This document shows, in pieces, positions 35,248-44,559 of a DNA stretch of 64,000 nt (position 1 is the first letter of the stretch; each line of letters opens with the position of its first letter). The stretch lies in assembly GCF_006715025.1 (NCBI RefSeq), contig NZ_VFMK01000001.1, forward strand, positions 1 to 64,000. Reading direction: 5' to 3'. The notes below the pieces were generated by a model. That model did no database searches. It was not told where the DNA came from and saw nothing but the letters and a program-made list of their open reading frames with translations. Position numbers and translations under genes: made by a program. This stretch comes from Serratia fonticola. Lineage in GTDB: Bacteria; Pseudomonadota; Gammaproteobacteria; Enterobacterales; Enterobacteriaceae.

Positions 35248-37545
35248 ATGACCACCCGGATCGAACGCCTGAAAGCCGCTTTGTTCTCTGCCCCGCGTGA
35301 AATTTCGCTGGAGCGTGCGCTGCTCTATACCGCCAGCCACCGGCAGACCGAAGGGGAACCCACCCTGATTCGCCGTGCCAAAGCCACCGCGTACATTCTG
35401 GATCATGTGGAAATCTCCCTGCGGGAGGATGAGCTGATAGCCGGTAATCGCACGGTGAAACCGCGTGCCGGGATCATGTCGCCAGAGATGGATCCTTACT
35501 GGTTGCTGAAAGAGTTAGACGCCTTCCCTACGCGCCCACAGGATCGCTTCGCCATTTCAGAAGCCGATAAGCAGGTTTACCGTGAACAGCTTTACCCCTA
35601 CTGGGAAAAACGCTCGATGAAGGATTTCATCAATAGCCAAATGCCAGAGGAAGTGAAAGCGGCCACGCAAACCCAGATTTTTAGCGTCAACCAGACCGAT
35701 AAAGGTCAAGGGCATATCATCATTGATTACCCGCGCCTGCTTAATAACGGGCTGGATAAGCTGTTAACCGAGCTGCAACGCCATGTGGAACAACAGCCAG
35801 ATAACGCGTTTTACTCTGCAGCGCTGCTGCTGTTACAGGCTTCACAGCGCCATATTCTGCGCTATGCCAGCCTGGCGCGCCGCATGGCGGCAGAGTGCAG
35901 CGATAAGGTACGCAGCGCCGAGTTACTGCGTATCGCCAGCGTTTCCGCCCAAATCGCCCACCACAAGCCCCAGGACTTCTATCAGGCCTGCCAGCTATTC
36001 TGGTACATGAACATCATTCTGCAGTATGAATCCAACGCCAGCTCGTTGTCGCTGGGCCGCTTCGATCAGTACATGCTGCCGTTTTATCAGGCCTCGCTCA
36101 ACCAGGGGGAAGATCCCGCCCTCTTGCGGGAACTGCTGGAAAGCCTGTGGGTAAAATGCAACGACATCGTGTTGCTGCGATCGACCTCCAGCGCCCGTTA
36201 CTTCGCGGGCTTCCCGACCGGCTATACCATTTTGCTGGGGGGATTAACGGAAACCGGCCGCAGTGCGGTCAATGTACTGTCGTTCCTGTGCCTGGATGCC
36301 TACCAGAATATCCGCTTGCCGCAGCCCAATCTGGGCGTGCGAGTCAATGAATTTATCGACCGGCCTTTCCTGCTGAAAACCGCCGAAACCATCCGTCTCG
36401 GTACCGGCATTCCACAAATTTTCAACGATGAGGTGGTGGTACCGGCGTTTCTTAACCGAGGCGTTTCGCTGGAAGATGCGCGTGACTATGCGGTGGTGGG
36501 CTGTGTTGAGCTATCGATCCCAGGGCGTACCTATGGGCTGCACGACATCGCCATGTTCAACCTGCTGAAAGTGATGGAACTGACGCTGTTAGACAATGAG
36601 GGCAACAACGACCTCACTTATCCTCAGTTGCTGGAGCAAATCCGGGAAAAGATCCGCCACTACGTCCGACTGATGGCACAGGGCAGTAATATCTGTGATA
36701 TCGGTCACCGCGATTGGGCTCCGGTGCCGCTACTGTCTTCCTTTATCGAGGATTGCCTGCAGAATGGCAAAGATATCACTGAAGGTGGCGCTCGCTATAA
36801 CTTCTCTGGCGTTCAAGGCATTGGTATCGCCAACCTGAGCGATTCACTGTATGCCCTGAAAGGGCTGGTGTTCGACCAACAGCGTCTGAGCTTTGACCAG
36901 CTACTGACGACGCTGAAAGCCAATTTTGCCACACCGGAAGGGGAAAAGATCCGCGCACGGTTGATCAACCGTTTCGACAAATATGGCAATGACATCGACG
37001 AAGTTGACCTGATCAGCGCCGATCTGCTGCGATTCTACTGTAAAGAAGTGGAACAATATCGTAACCCGCGCGGCGGTCAGTTTACACCGGGTTCTTATAC
37101 CGTTTCTGCCCATGTCCCTTTGGGCGCGGTGGTGGGGGCCACGCCAGACGGACGCTATGCCGGGGAACAGTTGGCGGATGGCGGCCTGTCGCCGATGCTC
37201 GGCCAGGATGCCCAGGGCCCCACGGCGGTGCTGAAATCGGTGAGTAAATTGGATAACTACCTGCTCTCCAACGGCACGTTGCTGAACGTGAAGTTCACGC
37301 CAAGCACGCTGGAAGGCCAGCAAGGCCTGAATAAACTGGCAGACTTTATCGGTGCCTTTACCAAGCTCAAGCTGCAGCATGTGCAGTTCAACGTAGTGAA
37401 TGCCGAAACGCTGCGTGAAGCCCAGGCCAGGCCACAAGACTTCGCCGGATTGGTGGTGCGTGTTGCCGGTTACAGTGCGTTCTTCGTGGAGTTGTCGAAG
37501 GAGATCCAGGATGACATCATCCGCCGTACAGCGCATCAATTGTAA
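35248..37545 (+). CDS. pflD: Glycyl radical enzyme PflD
   Basis: A 765-residue glycyl radical enzyme, equal in length and nearly identical in motif to E. coli PflD. The radical glycine lies in VVRVAGYSAFFVEL near the C-terminus. The active site reads VVGCVELSIPG near residue 415: a single cysteine with a following glutamate (GCVE). That is the pattern of glycyl radical dehydratases/lyases, whereas true pyruvate formate-lyase has two adjacent cysteines. So, despite the name, a dehydratase or C-X lyase role on a sugar-derived polyol is more likely. Its activase is pflC, which overlaps the end by 35 bases. The start at 35248 follows AGAAGGAAA. Confidence 0.92.
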   Translation: MTTRIERLKAALFSAPREISLERALLYTASHRQTEGEPTLIRRAKATAYILDHVEISLREDELIAGNRTVKPRAGIMSPEMDPYWLLKELDAFPTRPQDRFAISEADKQVYREQLYPYWEKRSMKDFINSQMPEEVKAATQTQIFSVNQTDKGQGHIIIDYPRLLNNGLDKLLTELQRHVEQQPDNAFYSAALLLLQASQRHILRYASLARRMAAECSDKVRSAELLRIASVSAQIAHHKPQDFYQACQLFWYMNIILQYESNASSLSLGRFDQYMLPFYQASLNQGEDPALLRELLESLWVKCNDIVLLRSTSSARYFAGFPTGYTILLGGLTETGRSAVNVLSFLCLDAYQNIRLPQPNLGVRVNEFIDRPFLLKTAETIRLGTGIPQIFNDEVVVPAFLNRGVSLEDARDYAVVGCVELSIPGRTYGLHDIAMFNLLKVMELTLLDNEGNNDLTYPQLLEQIREKIRHYVRLMAQGSNICDIGHRDWAPVPLLSSFIEDCLQNGKDITEGGARYNFSGVQGIGIANLSDSLYALKGLVFDQQRLSFDQLLTTLKANFATPEGEKIRARLINRFDKYGNDIDEVDLISADLLRFYCKEVEQYRNPRGGQFTPGSYTVSAHVPLGAVVGATPDGRYAGEQLADGGLSPMLGQDAQGPTAVLKSVSKLDNYLLSNGTLLNVKFTPSTLEGQQGLNKLADFIGAFTKLKLQHVQFNVVNAETLREAQARPQDFAGLVVRVAGYSAFFVELSKEIQDDIIRRTAHQL

Positions 37546-38407
37546 CCTTATTGCGCCCGGGTTCACCCGGGCCACATCGACTACAGCGCAGGGGCGTATC
37601 TTCAACATTCAGCGCTATTCGCTGAACGACGGCCAGGGCATTCGCACTGTGGTGTTTTTCAAAGGCTGTCCGCATACCTGTCCATGGTGCGCCAACCCGG
37701 AATCGATGTCGGGCAAGATCCACCGCGTACGGCGCAAGGCCAAATGCCTACACTGCCAGCCCTGCCTGAACGATGCACAGGAGTGCCCAAGCGGCGCGAT
37801 GGAGCTGATCGGCCAGAACGTGACGCTGGAGGCATTGCTGCAAAAAATTCTGAAGGATGAGGTGTTTTACCGTACCTCCGGCGGCGGTGTGACGCTTTCC
37901 GGCGGAGAGGTACTGATGCAGGCCGATTTTGCCAGTCAGCTGTTACAACGCCTGCAAGCATTGGGCATCAATACGGCGATAGAAACCGCCGGAGATGCAC
38001 CGTTAGCCCATCTACTGGCGTTGGCGGAACACTGCGATCAGGTGCTGTTCGATTTAAAAATCATGGATACAGAAACTGCCAAATGGCTGTTAAACATCAA
38101 TCAGCCACGGGTATTGGCAAACTTTACGGCGTTGGCGCAGCGCGGTATTAACCTGCTCCCTCGCCTGCCGCTGATACCTGGCTACACCTTGAGCAGAGAG
38201 AATTTGGCACAGGTGCTGGCCTTTCTTGCTCCTTTTGGGCTACAAGAGATCCACCTGCTACCCTTTCATCAGTATGGCGAGGCGAAATACGCCTTGCTGG
38301 GGCGTGAATATCTCTTGCACGATGTGGTGCCGCCCACCGAGCAGGAAATCGCCCCACTGCAGACCATGGCGCAACAGGCAGGTTTTCGGGTCGTGATTGG
38401 TGGTTAA
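37511..38407 (+). CDS. pflC: Glycyl-radical enzyme activating protein PflC
   Basis: A 298-residue radical SAM activase that installs the glycyl radical on PflD. The iron-sulfur site CX3CX2C is GCPHTCPWCANPE near residues 53-61; a cysteine cluster KCLHCQPCLNDAQECPSG follows, giving one auxiliary 4Fe-4S site of the type found in many activases. SAM-binding TSGGGVTLSGGE is intact. The ATG at 37511 lies inside pflD (35-base overlap), suggesting translational coupling. The first 28 residues are unlike E. coli PflC, and no other start codon is available before GRIFNIQRYSLNDGQG. Confidence 0.92.
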   Translation: MTSSAVQRINCNLIAPGFTRATSTTAQGRIFNIQRYSLNDGQGIRTVVFFKGCPHTCPWCANPESMSGKIHRVRRKAKCLHCQPCLNDAQECPSGAMELIGQNVTLEALLQKILKDEVFYRTSGGGVTLSGGEVLMQADFASQLLQRLQALGINTAIETAGDAPLAHLLALAEHCDQVLFDLKIMDTETAKWLLNINQPRVLANFTALAQRGINLLPRLPLIPGYTLSRENLAQVLAFLAPFGLQEIHLLPFHQYGEAKYALLGREYLLHDVVPPTEQEIAPLQTMAQQAGFRVVIGG

Positions 38408-38427
38408 ACAGAGGTAAGGGGGCAGGT

Positions 38428-38772
38428 ATGACGATAAAACTCGTGGCGGTAACGGCCTGTATCAGCGGAGTCGCCCATACCTACATGGCCGCCGAAAGGC
38501 TGGAAAAACTCTGTGCCCAGGAGAAATGGCCAGTCAAAGTTGAAACCCAGGGCGCGTTAGGGATTGAAAACTCACTGACGCCGGACGACTTGGCCCAGGC
38601 TGACGTGGTGCTGCTGATCAGCGACATTCTGCTGGCGGAAAGTGAGCGTTTTGAACATCACCGCTGCGTGCAGATCGGCATCAACACCTTCCTGCGTACG
38701 CCGGAAAAAGCGCTCAGTGCGGTACGCAAAGCCGCCGCATCTCCCCAGGAAACGCATATCCGCGTGGTTTAA
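38428..38772 (+). CDS. frwD: PTS fructose-like EIIB component 2
   Basis: A 114-residue EIIB-Fru protein like E. coli FrwD (113). The phosphocysteine is Cys11 in AVTACISGVAHTYMAAERL. It is a second EIIB in the operon, parallel to FrwB, and has drifted more (ISDILLAESERFEHH instead of the FrwB TKDIGIKFEERF). It is the last gene of frwC-frwB-pflD-pflC-frwD, starting 20 bases after pflC with GAGGTAAGGGGG upstream. A 48-base tandem array follows 11 bases after the stop. Confidence 0.92.
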   Translation: MTIKLVAVTACISGVAHTYMAAERLEKLCAQEKWPVKVETQGALGIENSLTPDDLAQADVVLLISDILLAESERFEHHRCVQIGINTFLRTPEKALSAVRKAAASPQETHIRVV

Positions 38773-38783
38773 TGCTGTGTTAG

Positions 38784-39148
38784 CCCCTCACCCTAACCCT
38801 CTCCCCAAGGAGAGGGGACCGTTCGAGTATCTCTGAAATTATAGTTATCCACCTTGGATGAGGGGACCGTTCGAACATCTCTGAAATTATAGCTATCCAC
38901 CTTGGATGAGGGGACCGTTCGAGTATCTCTGAAATTATAGTTTTCCACCTTGGATGAGGGGACTGTTCGAGCATCTCTGAAATTATAGTTATCCACCTTG
39001 GATGAGGGGACCGTTCGAGCATCTCTGAAATTATAGTTATCCACCTTGGATGAGGGGACGATTGCGTTTGCTGAGAGGGCCTCTTTACTTGCAAAAGAAC
39101 AGGGGCTATCAGCTCCCTCTCACTAAAGGAGAGGGTTGGGGTGAGGGG
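38784..39148. repeat. Tandem array, five 48-base units inside an inverted REP pair
   Basis: The left palindrome (CCCCTCACCCTAACCCTCTC, from 38784) and the inverted right palindrome (ends AGAGGGTTGGGGTGAGGGG at 39148) enclose tandem copies of a 48-base unit. GGGGAC recurs at 38814, 38862, 38910, 38958, 39006 and 39054, exactly 48 apart. Each unit contains ATCTCTGAAATTATAG and CCACCTTGGATGAG and differs by a few bases. Because 48 is a multiple of three, long open frames appear, but they are by-products. The right palindrome lies inside the 3' end of yijO. Confidence 0.95.
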
Positions 39149-39996
39149 CTTAGCTCGCTGTGATACTGGCCGCGATACTCCGACGGGGAACGTTCGGTGT
39201 TTTTACGGAACAGGCGGCAGAAATAGTTACTGTCGACAAAACCACAGGCGTGCGCCACCTCTTTCACCTTCATGTCATAACGTTTGAGCAGGTGTTTTGC
39301 CTGCTCCAACCGCACGTGGTTCAGATACTCATTAAACCCCACGCCGCCTGCTTTCTGGAACAGATGCGAAAGGTAATTGGGCGAGATATAAAACGCCTGC
39401 GCTACCGACTCACGGGTGAGCGGTTCGCGGTAATGCTCCTCTAAATGACTACGTACCGCATCAAACAGCGCCTGGCTCCGCGAGGCGGTTTTTACCGAGG
39501 AGCCAAACAGATCGAGCGCATGGCTTAGCAGCCCTTTCACCAGGAAACGGGCGGTGGGTTGATCGCTCTGATGCCAGGCCAGTTCGTTGAGCGCCTGCAA
39601 CATAAAGGAGCCCACCCTGGGGCCTCGGCGAGCCACATTATCTTTACCCAGTGGCTGGGTATTTTCACTGTCCCAGCACAGCAGGCTATAACCCAACTGC
39701 TGTTTGCCAAACAACAGGCTGAGCGTGGTCACCGGCCGTTGCCAGCGCGGGCTGTTCCAGCCTTGTGCTGGCACAAATAACACATCTCCCGGCTGAAGCA
39801 ATTGCTGTTGCCGTGATCCCTGACTGCCTTCCCACTCCATCTCCTGTTCACCCTCGATGACCAGCTCAAGGCGCGGAAAGTTCACCTGATAAGCCAGCTC
39901 CGGCGCCGGGTGCTGGTTGCCTGCGAAATAGACCTGCCGGATCCCCTGCGCATCATCGAGGATGGCCGCGAGTACGGCAGCAAGTGGGTGTTTCAT
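39109..39996 (-). CDS. yijO: AraC family transcriptional regulator YijO
   Basis: A 295-residue regulator: an N-terminal cupin-like sensing region (1-180) and a C-terminal AraC double helix-turn-helix (about 185-280, with SVAQAFYISPNYLSHLFQKAGG and VKEVAHACGFVDSNYFCRLFRKNTERSPSEYR). E. coli YijO occupies the same place after frwD and is about 283 residues. It probably controls the frw-pfl/ptsA operons. The last dozen residues (SPSPQPSPLVRGS) are encoded by the REP palindrome, an extension created by the repeat. Start ATG 39996 by homology; ATG 40005 is also possible. Confidence 0.9.
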   Translation of the reverse strand: MKHPLAAVLAAILDDAQGIRQVYFAGNQHPAPELAYQVNFPRLELVIEGEQEMEWEGSQGSRQQQLLQPGDVLFVPAQGWNSPRWQRPVTTLSLLFGKQQLGYSLLCWDSENTQPLGKDNVARRGPRVGSFMLQALNELAWHQSDQPTARFLVKGLLSHALDLFGSSVKTASRSQALFDAVRSHLEEHYREPLTRESVAQAFYISPNYLSHLFQKAGGVGFNEYLNHVRLEQAKHLLKRYDMKVKEVAHACGFVDSNYFCRLFRKNTERSPSEYRGQYHSELSPSPQPSPLVRGS

Positions 39997-40117
39997 CAAC
40001 AACAATCCTTCAAACCGGGTGAAAAGAGATACCTGATAATAACCAATCGCGGTTGGGAAAACGCCCGGACAAAACAATAAATGGCACTGGCAGCCTTTTA
40101 CCTCAGAGGAAATTGAC

Positions 40118-40138
40118 AAAAAAGGCGCCGAAGCGCCC
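40118..40138 (-). terminator. Rho-independent terminator after metE
   Basis: On the minus strand GGGCGC pairs with GCGCCT across a TTCG tetraloop, followed by a run of six T residues (A run at 40118-40123 on the plus strand), 19 bases after the metE stop. Confidence 0.92.
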
Positions 40139-40156
40139 TTGGGGAGTCGTTGAAAA

Positions 40157-42433
40157 TCAGGCTTGCTGCTCACGCAGACGTTGAGCGGCCAGCACCATGT
40201 TCGCCAGCGACTGGCGGGTTTCCGGCCAGCCACGGGTTTTCAGGCCACAATCCGGATTAACCCACAGGCGCTCAGCGGGGATGTTCTGCGCCGCTTTGCG
40301 CAACAGTGCTTCAATCCATTCCACGCTTGGCACGTTCGGCGAGTGGATGTCGTACACGCCCGGCCCAATTTCGTTCGGGTATCTGAACTCTTTGAATGCT
40401 TCCAGCAGATCCATATCAGAGCGAGAGGTTTCGATGGTGATCACATCAGCATCCAGCGCTGCGATAGATTCCATGATGTCGTTGAACTCGCAATAACACA
40501 TGTGGGTGTGGATCTGCGTGTCATCCTGCGCCACCGCTGCGTTCAGTTTGAAGGCATCCACCGCCCAGTCGAGGTATGCGGCCCAATCGGACTGGCGCAA
40601 CGGCAAGCCTTCGCGCAGTGCAGGCTCGTCGATCTGGATGATACCGATACCGGCCTTCTCCAAGTCTTCCACTTCGTCACGCAGTGCCAGCGCAATCTGC
40701 TTGGCAATCACTTCACGCGTCACGTCTTCACGTGGGAATGACCAGCAAAGAATGGTCACCGGGCCGGTCAACATGCCTTTTACCGGCTTGTCGGTCAGCG
40801 ATTGAGCAAATTTGGCCCACTCTACGGTGATGGCTTGCGGGCGGCTGATATCGCCAATAATCACCGGTGGTTTCACGCAGCGGGAACCGTAGCTCTGTAC
40901 CCAACCATTTTGGGTAAACACGAAGCCATCAAGGTTTTCACCGAAGTACTCCACCATATCGTTACGCTCGGCTTCGCCGTGTACCAAAACGTCCAGCCCC
41001 AGGCGTTCCTGCTCGGCGATAGCCTGCTTGATGTGCTCGCCAATGCTGATGCGATAGTTGTTGCCATCCAGGCGCCCTTGCTTGAAGTCCAGACGCAGGC
41101 CACGGATTTCGGTGGTCTGCGGGAAGGAGCCGATGGTGGTGGTGGGCCAGGCAGGCAGATTGAAGCGATCGCGCTGAGCCTGAGCACGCTGTTCATAAGG
41201 GCGCTGACGCTCGCTGTCTTTGGCTGTGATGGCCGCCAGGCGCTGTTCAACCTGCGCATTATGCACGCGGCTAGATTGGCGACGGGCACGAATAGGCGCG
41301 CTATATGCATCCAGTTCAGCCTGCTTGGCTGCGCCCGGTGCATTCAGCGCGCTGCTCAGCAGCGACAGTTCGGCACACTTCTGCAACGCAAAGGCGAACC
41401 AGCTCTTCACCTCTTCGTCCAGGCGGCTTTCCACGCTCAAATCGATCGGGCTGTGCAGCAGTGAACAGGAAGTCCCAACCCACAACGGACGGCTACCGAG
41501 TAGCGGCTGCAGGCGCTCGAACCAACGGCTCAGATCGGCACGCCAAACGTTACGGCCATTGATCGCCCCCAGAGACAAGACCCACGCTTTCGGCAACGCG
41601 TTATTCAATGCGGCAACGTCGTCTTTGCCCGCCACCAGATCCACATGCAGGCCTTGCACAGGCAGAGCACGGATCGTATCCAGGTTATGGCCAATGCTGT
41701 CGAAATAGGTGGTCAGCAACAGTTTTACCTGCCCTTGCAGCGCGGCATATGCCGGTTTGTAAGCGTCCAGCCAGGCCTGCGGCAGTTCCAGCACCAGTGC
41801 TGGTTCGTCGATCTGCACCCACTCGATCCCCCGTTTGGCCAGTTCCGCCAGCACTTGCTGATAAACCGGCAGAATATCTTGCAGCAGCGACAGGCGATCG
41901 AACGGCTCGCCCTTCACCTTGCCCAACCACAGATAGGTGACAGGGCCCAACAACACTGGCTTGATTTTGTGCCCAAGGGCGAGCGCTTCGTCAACCTCAT
42001 CCAACAGTTGCGTCCAACCCAGTTTGAACTGCTGGCCCTGAGTGAATTCAGGTACCATGTAGTGATAGTTGGTATTAAACCATTTGGTCATTTCCGCCGC
42101 AGCCGCCGGTTCGCCGCTCGGTGCCCGACCACGGCCGATACGGAATAGCGTATCAAGATCGATTGAGCCATCTCTATTCTGGTGACGCGCTGGAACATTG
42201 CCCAGCAGCAGGCTGGTGGTCAGCACGTGATCGTACCAGGCGAAGTCACCCACCGGCACCAAATCCACCCCGGCTTGTTGTTGCTGTTGCCAATGGCGAG
42301 CGCGCAGCTCGCGGCCAACCGCCAGCAATTCTTCCTGCGTTGAATGGCCCGCCCAGTAACTTTCCTGCGCTTTTTTCAGTTCACGACGCAGACCAACGCG
42401 TGGAAAACCCAGTGTGTGATTCAAGATTGTCAT
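40157..42433 (-). CDS. metE: Cobalamin-independent methionine synthase
   Basis: A 758-residue enzyme (E. coli MetE 753) transferring the methyl group of 5-methyltetrahydropteroyl-triglutamate to homocysteine. Both halves of the duplicated barrel are present: the N-terminal MTILNHTLGFPRVGLRRELKK and the C-terminal catalytic barrel with zinc ligands in HTHMCYCEFND and VNPDCGLKTRGW. It is divergent from metR, with MetJ boxes between. The ATG at 42433 is chosen by identity with E. coli; two earlier in-frame ATGs exist at 42439 and 42448. Confidence 0.98.
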   Translation of the reverse strand: MTILNHTLGFPRVGLRRELKKAQESYWAGHSTQEELLAVGRELRARHWQQQQQAGVDLVPVGDFAWYDHVLTTSLLLGNVPARHQNRDGSIDLDTLFRIGRGRAPSGEPAAAAEMTKWFNTNYHYMVPEFTQGQQFKLGWTQLLDEVDEALALGHKIKPVLLGPVTYLWLGKVKGEPFDRLSLLQDILPVYQQVLAELAKRGIEWVQIDEPALVLELPQAWLDAYKPAYAALQGQVKLLLTTYFDSIGHNLDTIRALPVQGLHVDLVAGKDDVAALNNALPKAWVLSLGAINGRNVWRADLSRWFERLQPLLGSRPLWVGTSCSLLHSPIDLSVESRLDEEVKSWFAFALQKCAELSLLSSALNAPGAAKQAELDAYSAPIRARRQSSRVHNAQVEQRLAAITAKDSERQRPYEQRAQAQRDRFNLPAWPTTTIGSFPQTTEIRGLRLDFKQGRLDGNNYRISIGEHIKQAIAEQERLGLDVLVHGEAERNDMVEYFGENLDGFVFTQNGWVQSYGSRCVKPPVIIGDISRPQAITVEWAKFAQSLTDKPVKGMLTGPVTILCWSFPREDVTREVIAKQIALALRDEVEDLEKAGIGIIQIDEPALREGLPLRQSDWAAYLDWAVDAFKLNAAVAQDDTQIHTHMCYCEFNDIMESIAALDADVITIETSRSDMDLLEAFKEFRYPNEIGPGVYDIHSPNVPSVEWIEALLRKAAQNIPAERLWVNPDCGLKTRGWPETRQSLANMVLAAQRLREQQA

Positions 42434-42450
42434 CGTCATATTTCCCATTT

Positions 42451-42474
42451 AGCCGTCCAGATGTTTACACATCC
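42451..42474. promoter_or_regulatory. Tandem MetJ boxes in the metE-metR region
   Basis: Three consecutive 8-base units AGCCGTCC, AGATGTTT and ACACATCC match the AGACGTCT met box at 6, 6 and 5 positions. They sit 18 bases upstream of metE, where MetJ with S-adenosylmethionine would repress both divergent genes. A palindrome TTCACCGTCACTGTGAA at about 42514-42530 may serve as a MetR-type site, though it does not match the TGAA-N5-TTCA consensus exactly. Confidence 0.65.
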
Positions 42475-42538
42475 ATAATCCGCAGGTACTGTATGATCCA
42501 CAAGCGCAATATTTTCACCGTCACTGTGAAGGACTCTC

Positions 42539-43480
42539 ATGATCGAACTGAAACACTTAAGGACCCTGCAGGCACTGCGTAATACCGGCTCACTGGCAGC
42601 CGCGGCTGCGCAACTCCATCAGACACAATCTGCTCTGTCGCATCAGTTCAGCGATCTGGAACAGCGCCTGGGCTTCAAACTGTTCGTTCGTAAAAGCCAG
42701 CCGCTGCGCTTTACCGCGCAGGGAGAGATCCTGTTACAGTTGGCAGAGCAGGTGTTGCCGCAAATCCAACAGGCGCTGCAGGCCTGCCACGAGCCGCATC
42801 AGGCGACATTGCGTATCGCTATCGAGTGTCACAGCTGTATCCAGTGGCTGACCCCGGCATTGGACAATTTCCGCACGCATTTCCCGCAGGTGGTGATGGA
42901 CTTCAAATCCGGCGTGACGTTCGATCCACAACCGGCTTTGCAGCAGGGCGAGCTGGATGTGGTGCTGACTTCAGACATCCTGCCGCGAAGCGGGCTGCAC
43001 TACTCGCCAATGTTCGATTTTGAGGTGCGGTTGATCCTGGCGCCAGACCATCCGTTGGCCAGCAAACAACACATTGAACCCGAAGATTTGAGCGACGAAA
43101 CGCTGATGATCTATCCGGTACAGCGCCAACGGCTGGATATCTGGCGCCATTTTCTGCAGCCTGCCGGGGTCAGCCCGGCATTGAAAAACGTTGATAACAC
43201 GCTGTTATTGATCCAGATGGTATCGGCGCGGATGGGGATTGCTGCGTTACCGCACTGGGTGGTGGAAAGCTTCGAGCGCCAGGGGCTGGTGGTCACCAAA
43301 ACGCTCGGTGATGGGCTATGGAGCCGGTTATATGCGGCAACCCGCGAGGGTGAACAGCGCCAGGCAGTGACCGAGGCCTTTATCCGCTCAGCGCGCCGGC
43401 ATGCCTGCGATTATCTGCCGTTCGTGCGTGATGCCGCGCATCCCAGAGCCAGCATTAAACCGCTGGCCTCGCAAATTTAG
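42539..43480 (+). CDS. metR: LysR-type regulator MetR
   Basis: A 313-residue LysR-type regulator (E. coli MetR 317) that activates metE and metH with homocysteine as co-effector. The N-terminal helix-turn-helix is LAAAAAQLHQTQSALSHQFSDLEQRLG (residues about 18-44) followed by the effector domain. The ATG at 42539 has AAGGA 6 bases upstream. The divergent metE-metR arrangement is as in E. coli. Downstream is yigM, convergent, with a 37-base gap. Confidence 0.96.
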   Translation: MIELKHLRTLQALRNTGSLAAAAAQLHQTQSALSHQFSDLEQRLGFKLFVRKSQPLRFTAQGEILLQLAEQVLPQIQQALQACHEPHQATLRIAIECHSCIQWLTPALDNFRTHFPQVVMDFKSGVTFDPQPALQQGELDVVLTSDILPRSGLHYSPMFDFEVRLILAPDHPLASKQHIEPEDLSDETLMIYPVQRQRLDIWRHFLQPAGVSPALKNVDNTLLLIQMVSARMGIAALPHWVVESFERQGLVVTKTLGDGLWSRLYAATREGEQRQAVTEAFIRSARRHACDYLPFVRDAAHPRASIKPLASQI

Positions 43481-43517
43481 CCCCTGCGCGGCGGTGATTC
43501 GCGCAGGGATTGACCGA

Positions 43518-44378
43518 TCACGCGCTGGCTTTGGGTGCCACCCAACGACGGTGTACCCACAGCGAGGCCACAATCACCGCGCCGCCGATAATAAAGCTGG
43601 CCCAATGCGGTTGCTGATGCCAGATGAGCAAATTAACCAGCAAGCCAGCAGGCACATGCATGTTATTCATGATGCCCAAAGTGCCTGCATCCACCTGCGT
43701 CGCACCGTAATTCCACATAAAGTAACCCAGCCCGGAAGCCACCACGCCCAACCAGACCAGAATCCCCCATTGCAGATGCGTGGTTGGCAGTTGATTCGGA
43801 TTACCCCACAGGAACCAGGCGACGATCGCCACCGCCGCAGCCCCCAGATAGAACCAGGAAAACGCGGTATGCTGGGGTAACGGATGCACTTCCATCAGGC
43901 GTTTATAACCCACCATGCCGATAGCGAAGCTGATATTGGCCGCCTGTACCAAAAACAGCCCCCACCAGAAGTGATCACTCAATTGGTGATAACGGATGAT
44001 CGCCGCGCCCAACACCGCCAACAACGCACTGAACAGATAGCCCCAGCGCAGGCGGCGACCGCTGATCAGATCATAAATCAACGTGATATACAGCGGCGTC
44101 AGCACGGTAAACAGCAGGAATTCCGGCACGGTCAGATACATAAAAGCACGGAAGCTTATCAGGTACATGATGCCAAGCTGGCAAGCCCCCACCACCATAT
44201 ACAGCAGGATCACTTTCAGCCTGATGTTGCGCCAGCGCAGAAACGGCAGAAACACCAAGGCCGCCAACCCGACGCGCATCAGCACCGAAAACCAGCTATC
44301 GACATGGCCTGCCAGATATTCGCCGATCAGGCTAAAAGAAAAAGCCCATAAAATGGTGGTAATAACCAGAAGCAGCAC
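43518..44378 (-). CDS. yigM: EamA/DMT family transporter, probable biotin transporter YigM
   Basis: A 286-residue membrane protein with about ten hydrophobic spans and two EamA-type repeats (ITTILWAFSFSLIGEYL near the start; AANISFAIGMVGYKRLM at the second). E. coli YigM, encoded next to metR, is the biotin uptake protein BioP; the neighbour is the same here, though the gene is convergent with metR. Sequence alone cannot separate biotin from amino-acid or amine substrates in this family. The 44379-44559 gap upstream is A/T-rich with its promoter presumably inside. Confidence 0.75.
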   Translation of the reverse strand: MLLLVITTILWAFSFSLIGEYLAGHVDSWFSVLMRVGLAALVFLPFLRWRNIRLKVILLYMVVGACQLGIMYLISFRAFMYLTVPEFLLFTVLTPLYITLIYDLISGRRLRWGYLFSALLAVLGAAIIRYHQLSDHFWWGLFLVQAANISFAIGMVGYKRLMEVHPLPQHTAFSWFYLGAAAVAIVAWFLWGNPNQLPTTHLQWGILVWLGVVASGLGYFMWNYGATQVDAGTLGIMNNMHVPAGLLVNLLIWHQQPHWASFIIGGAVIVASLWVHRRWVAPKASA

Positions 44379-44559
44379 GTCAAATTCACCCTAAACGATT
44401 CGAAAAGGCGATTGTAGCCGAAGGCAACCAACAATGCGGCGGAAAGGGAGTTTACGTCTGAATAAAAAATATGCTTACGACATCATGTCCGCTTCTTTTC
44501 TCCCTGTCATTAGCAGAACAACCGCTGCAGGCCGCTCCTCGACAACTTTTCTTTGCCCC

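Noticed and set aside
38780..39094. Open frame of 105 codons with a 16-residue repeat, minus strand
   Set aside because: It exists only because the 48-base DNA repeat is a multiple of three. It has no ribosome site and reads across the REP ends; frames in other phases are equally open.
29337..39148. Tandem arrays as possible CRISPR
   Set aside because: The units repeat without unique spacers between identical direct repeats, and no cas gene is present.
42514..42530. MetR operator TTCACCGTCACTGTGAA
   Set aside because: Good palindrome at a sensible place, but arm order and spacing do not match the TGAA-N5-TTCA consensus; mentioned only within the metE-metR entry.
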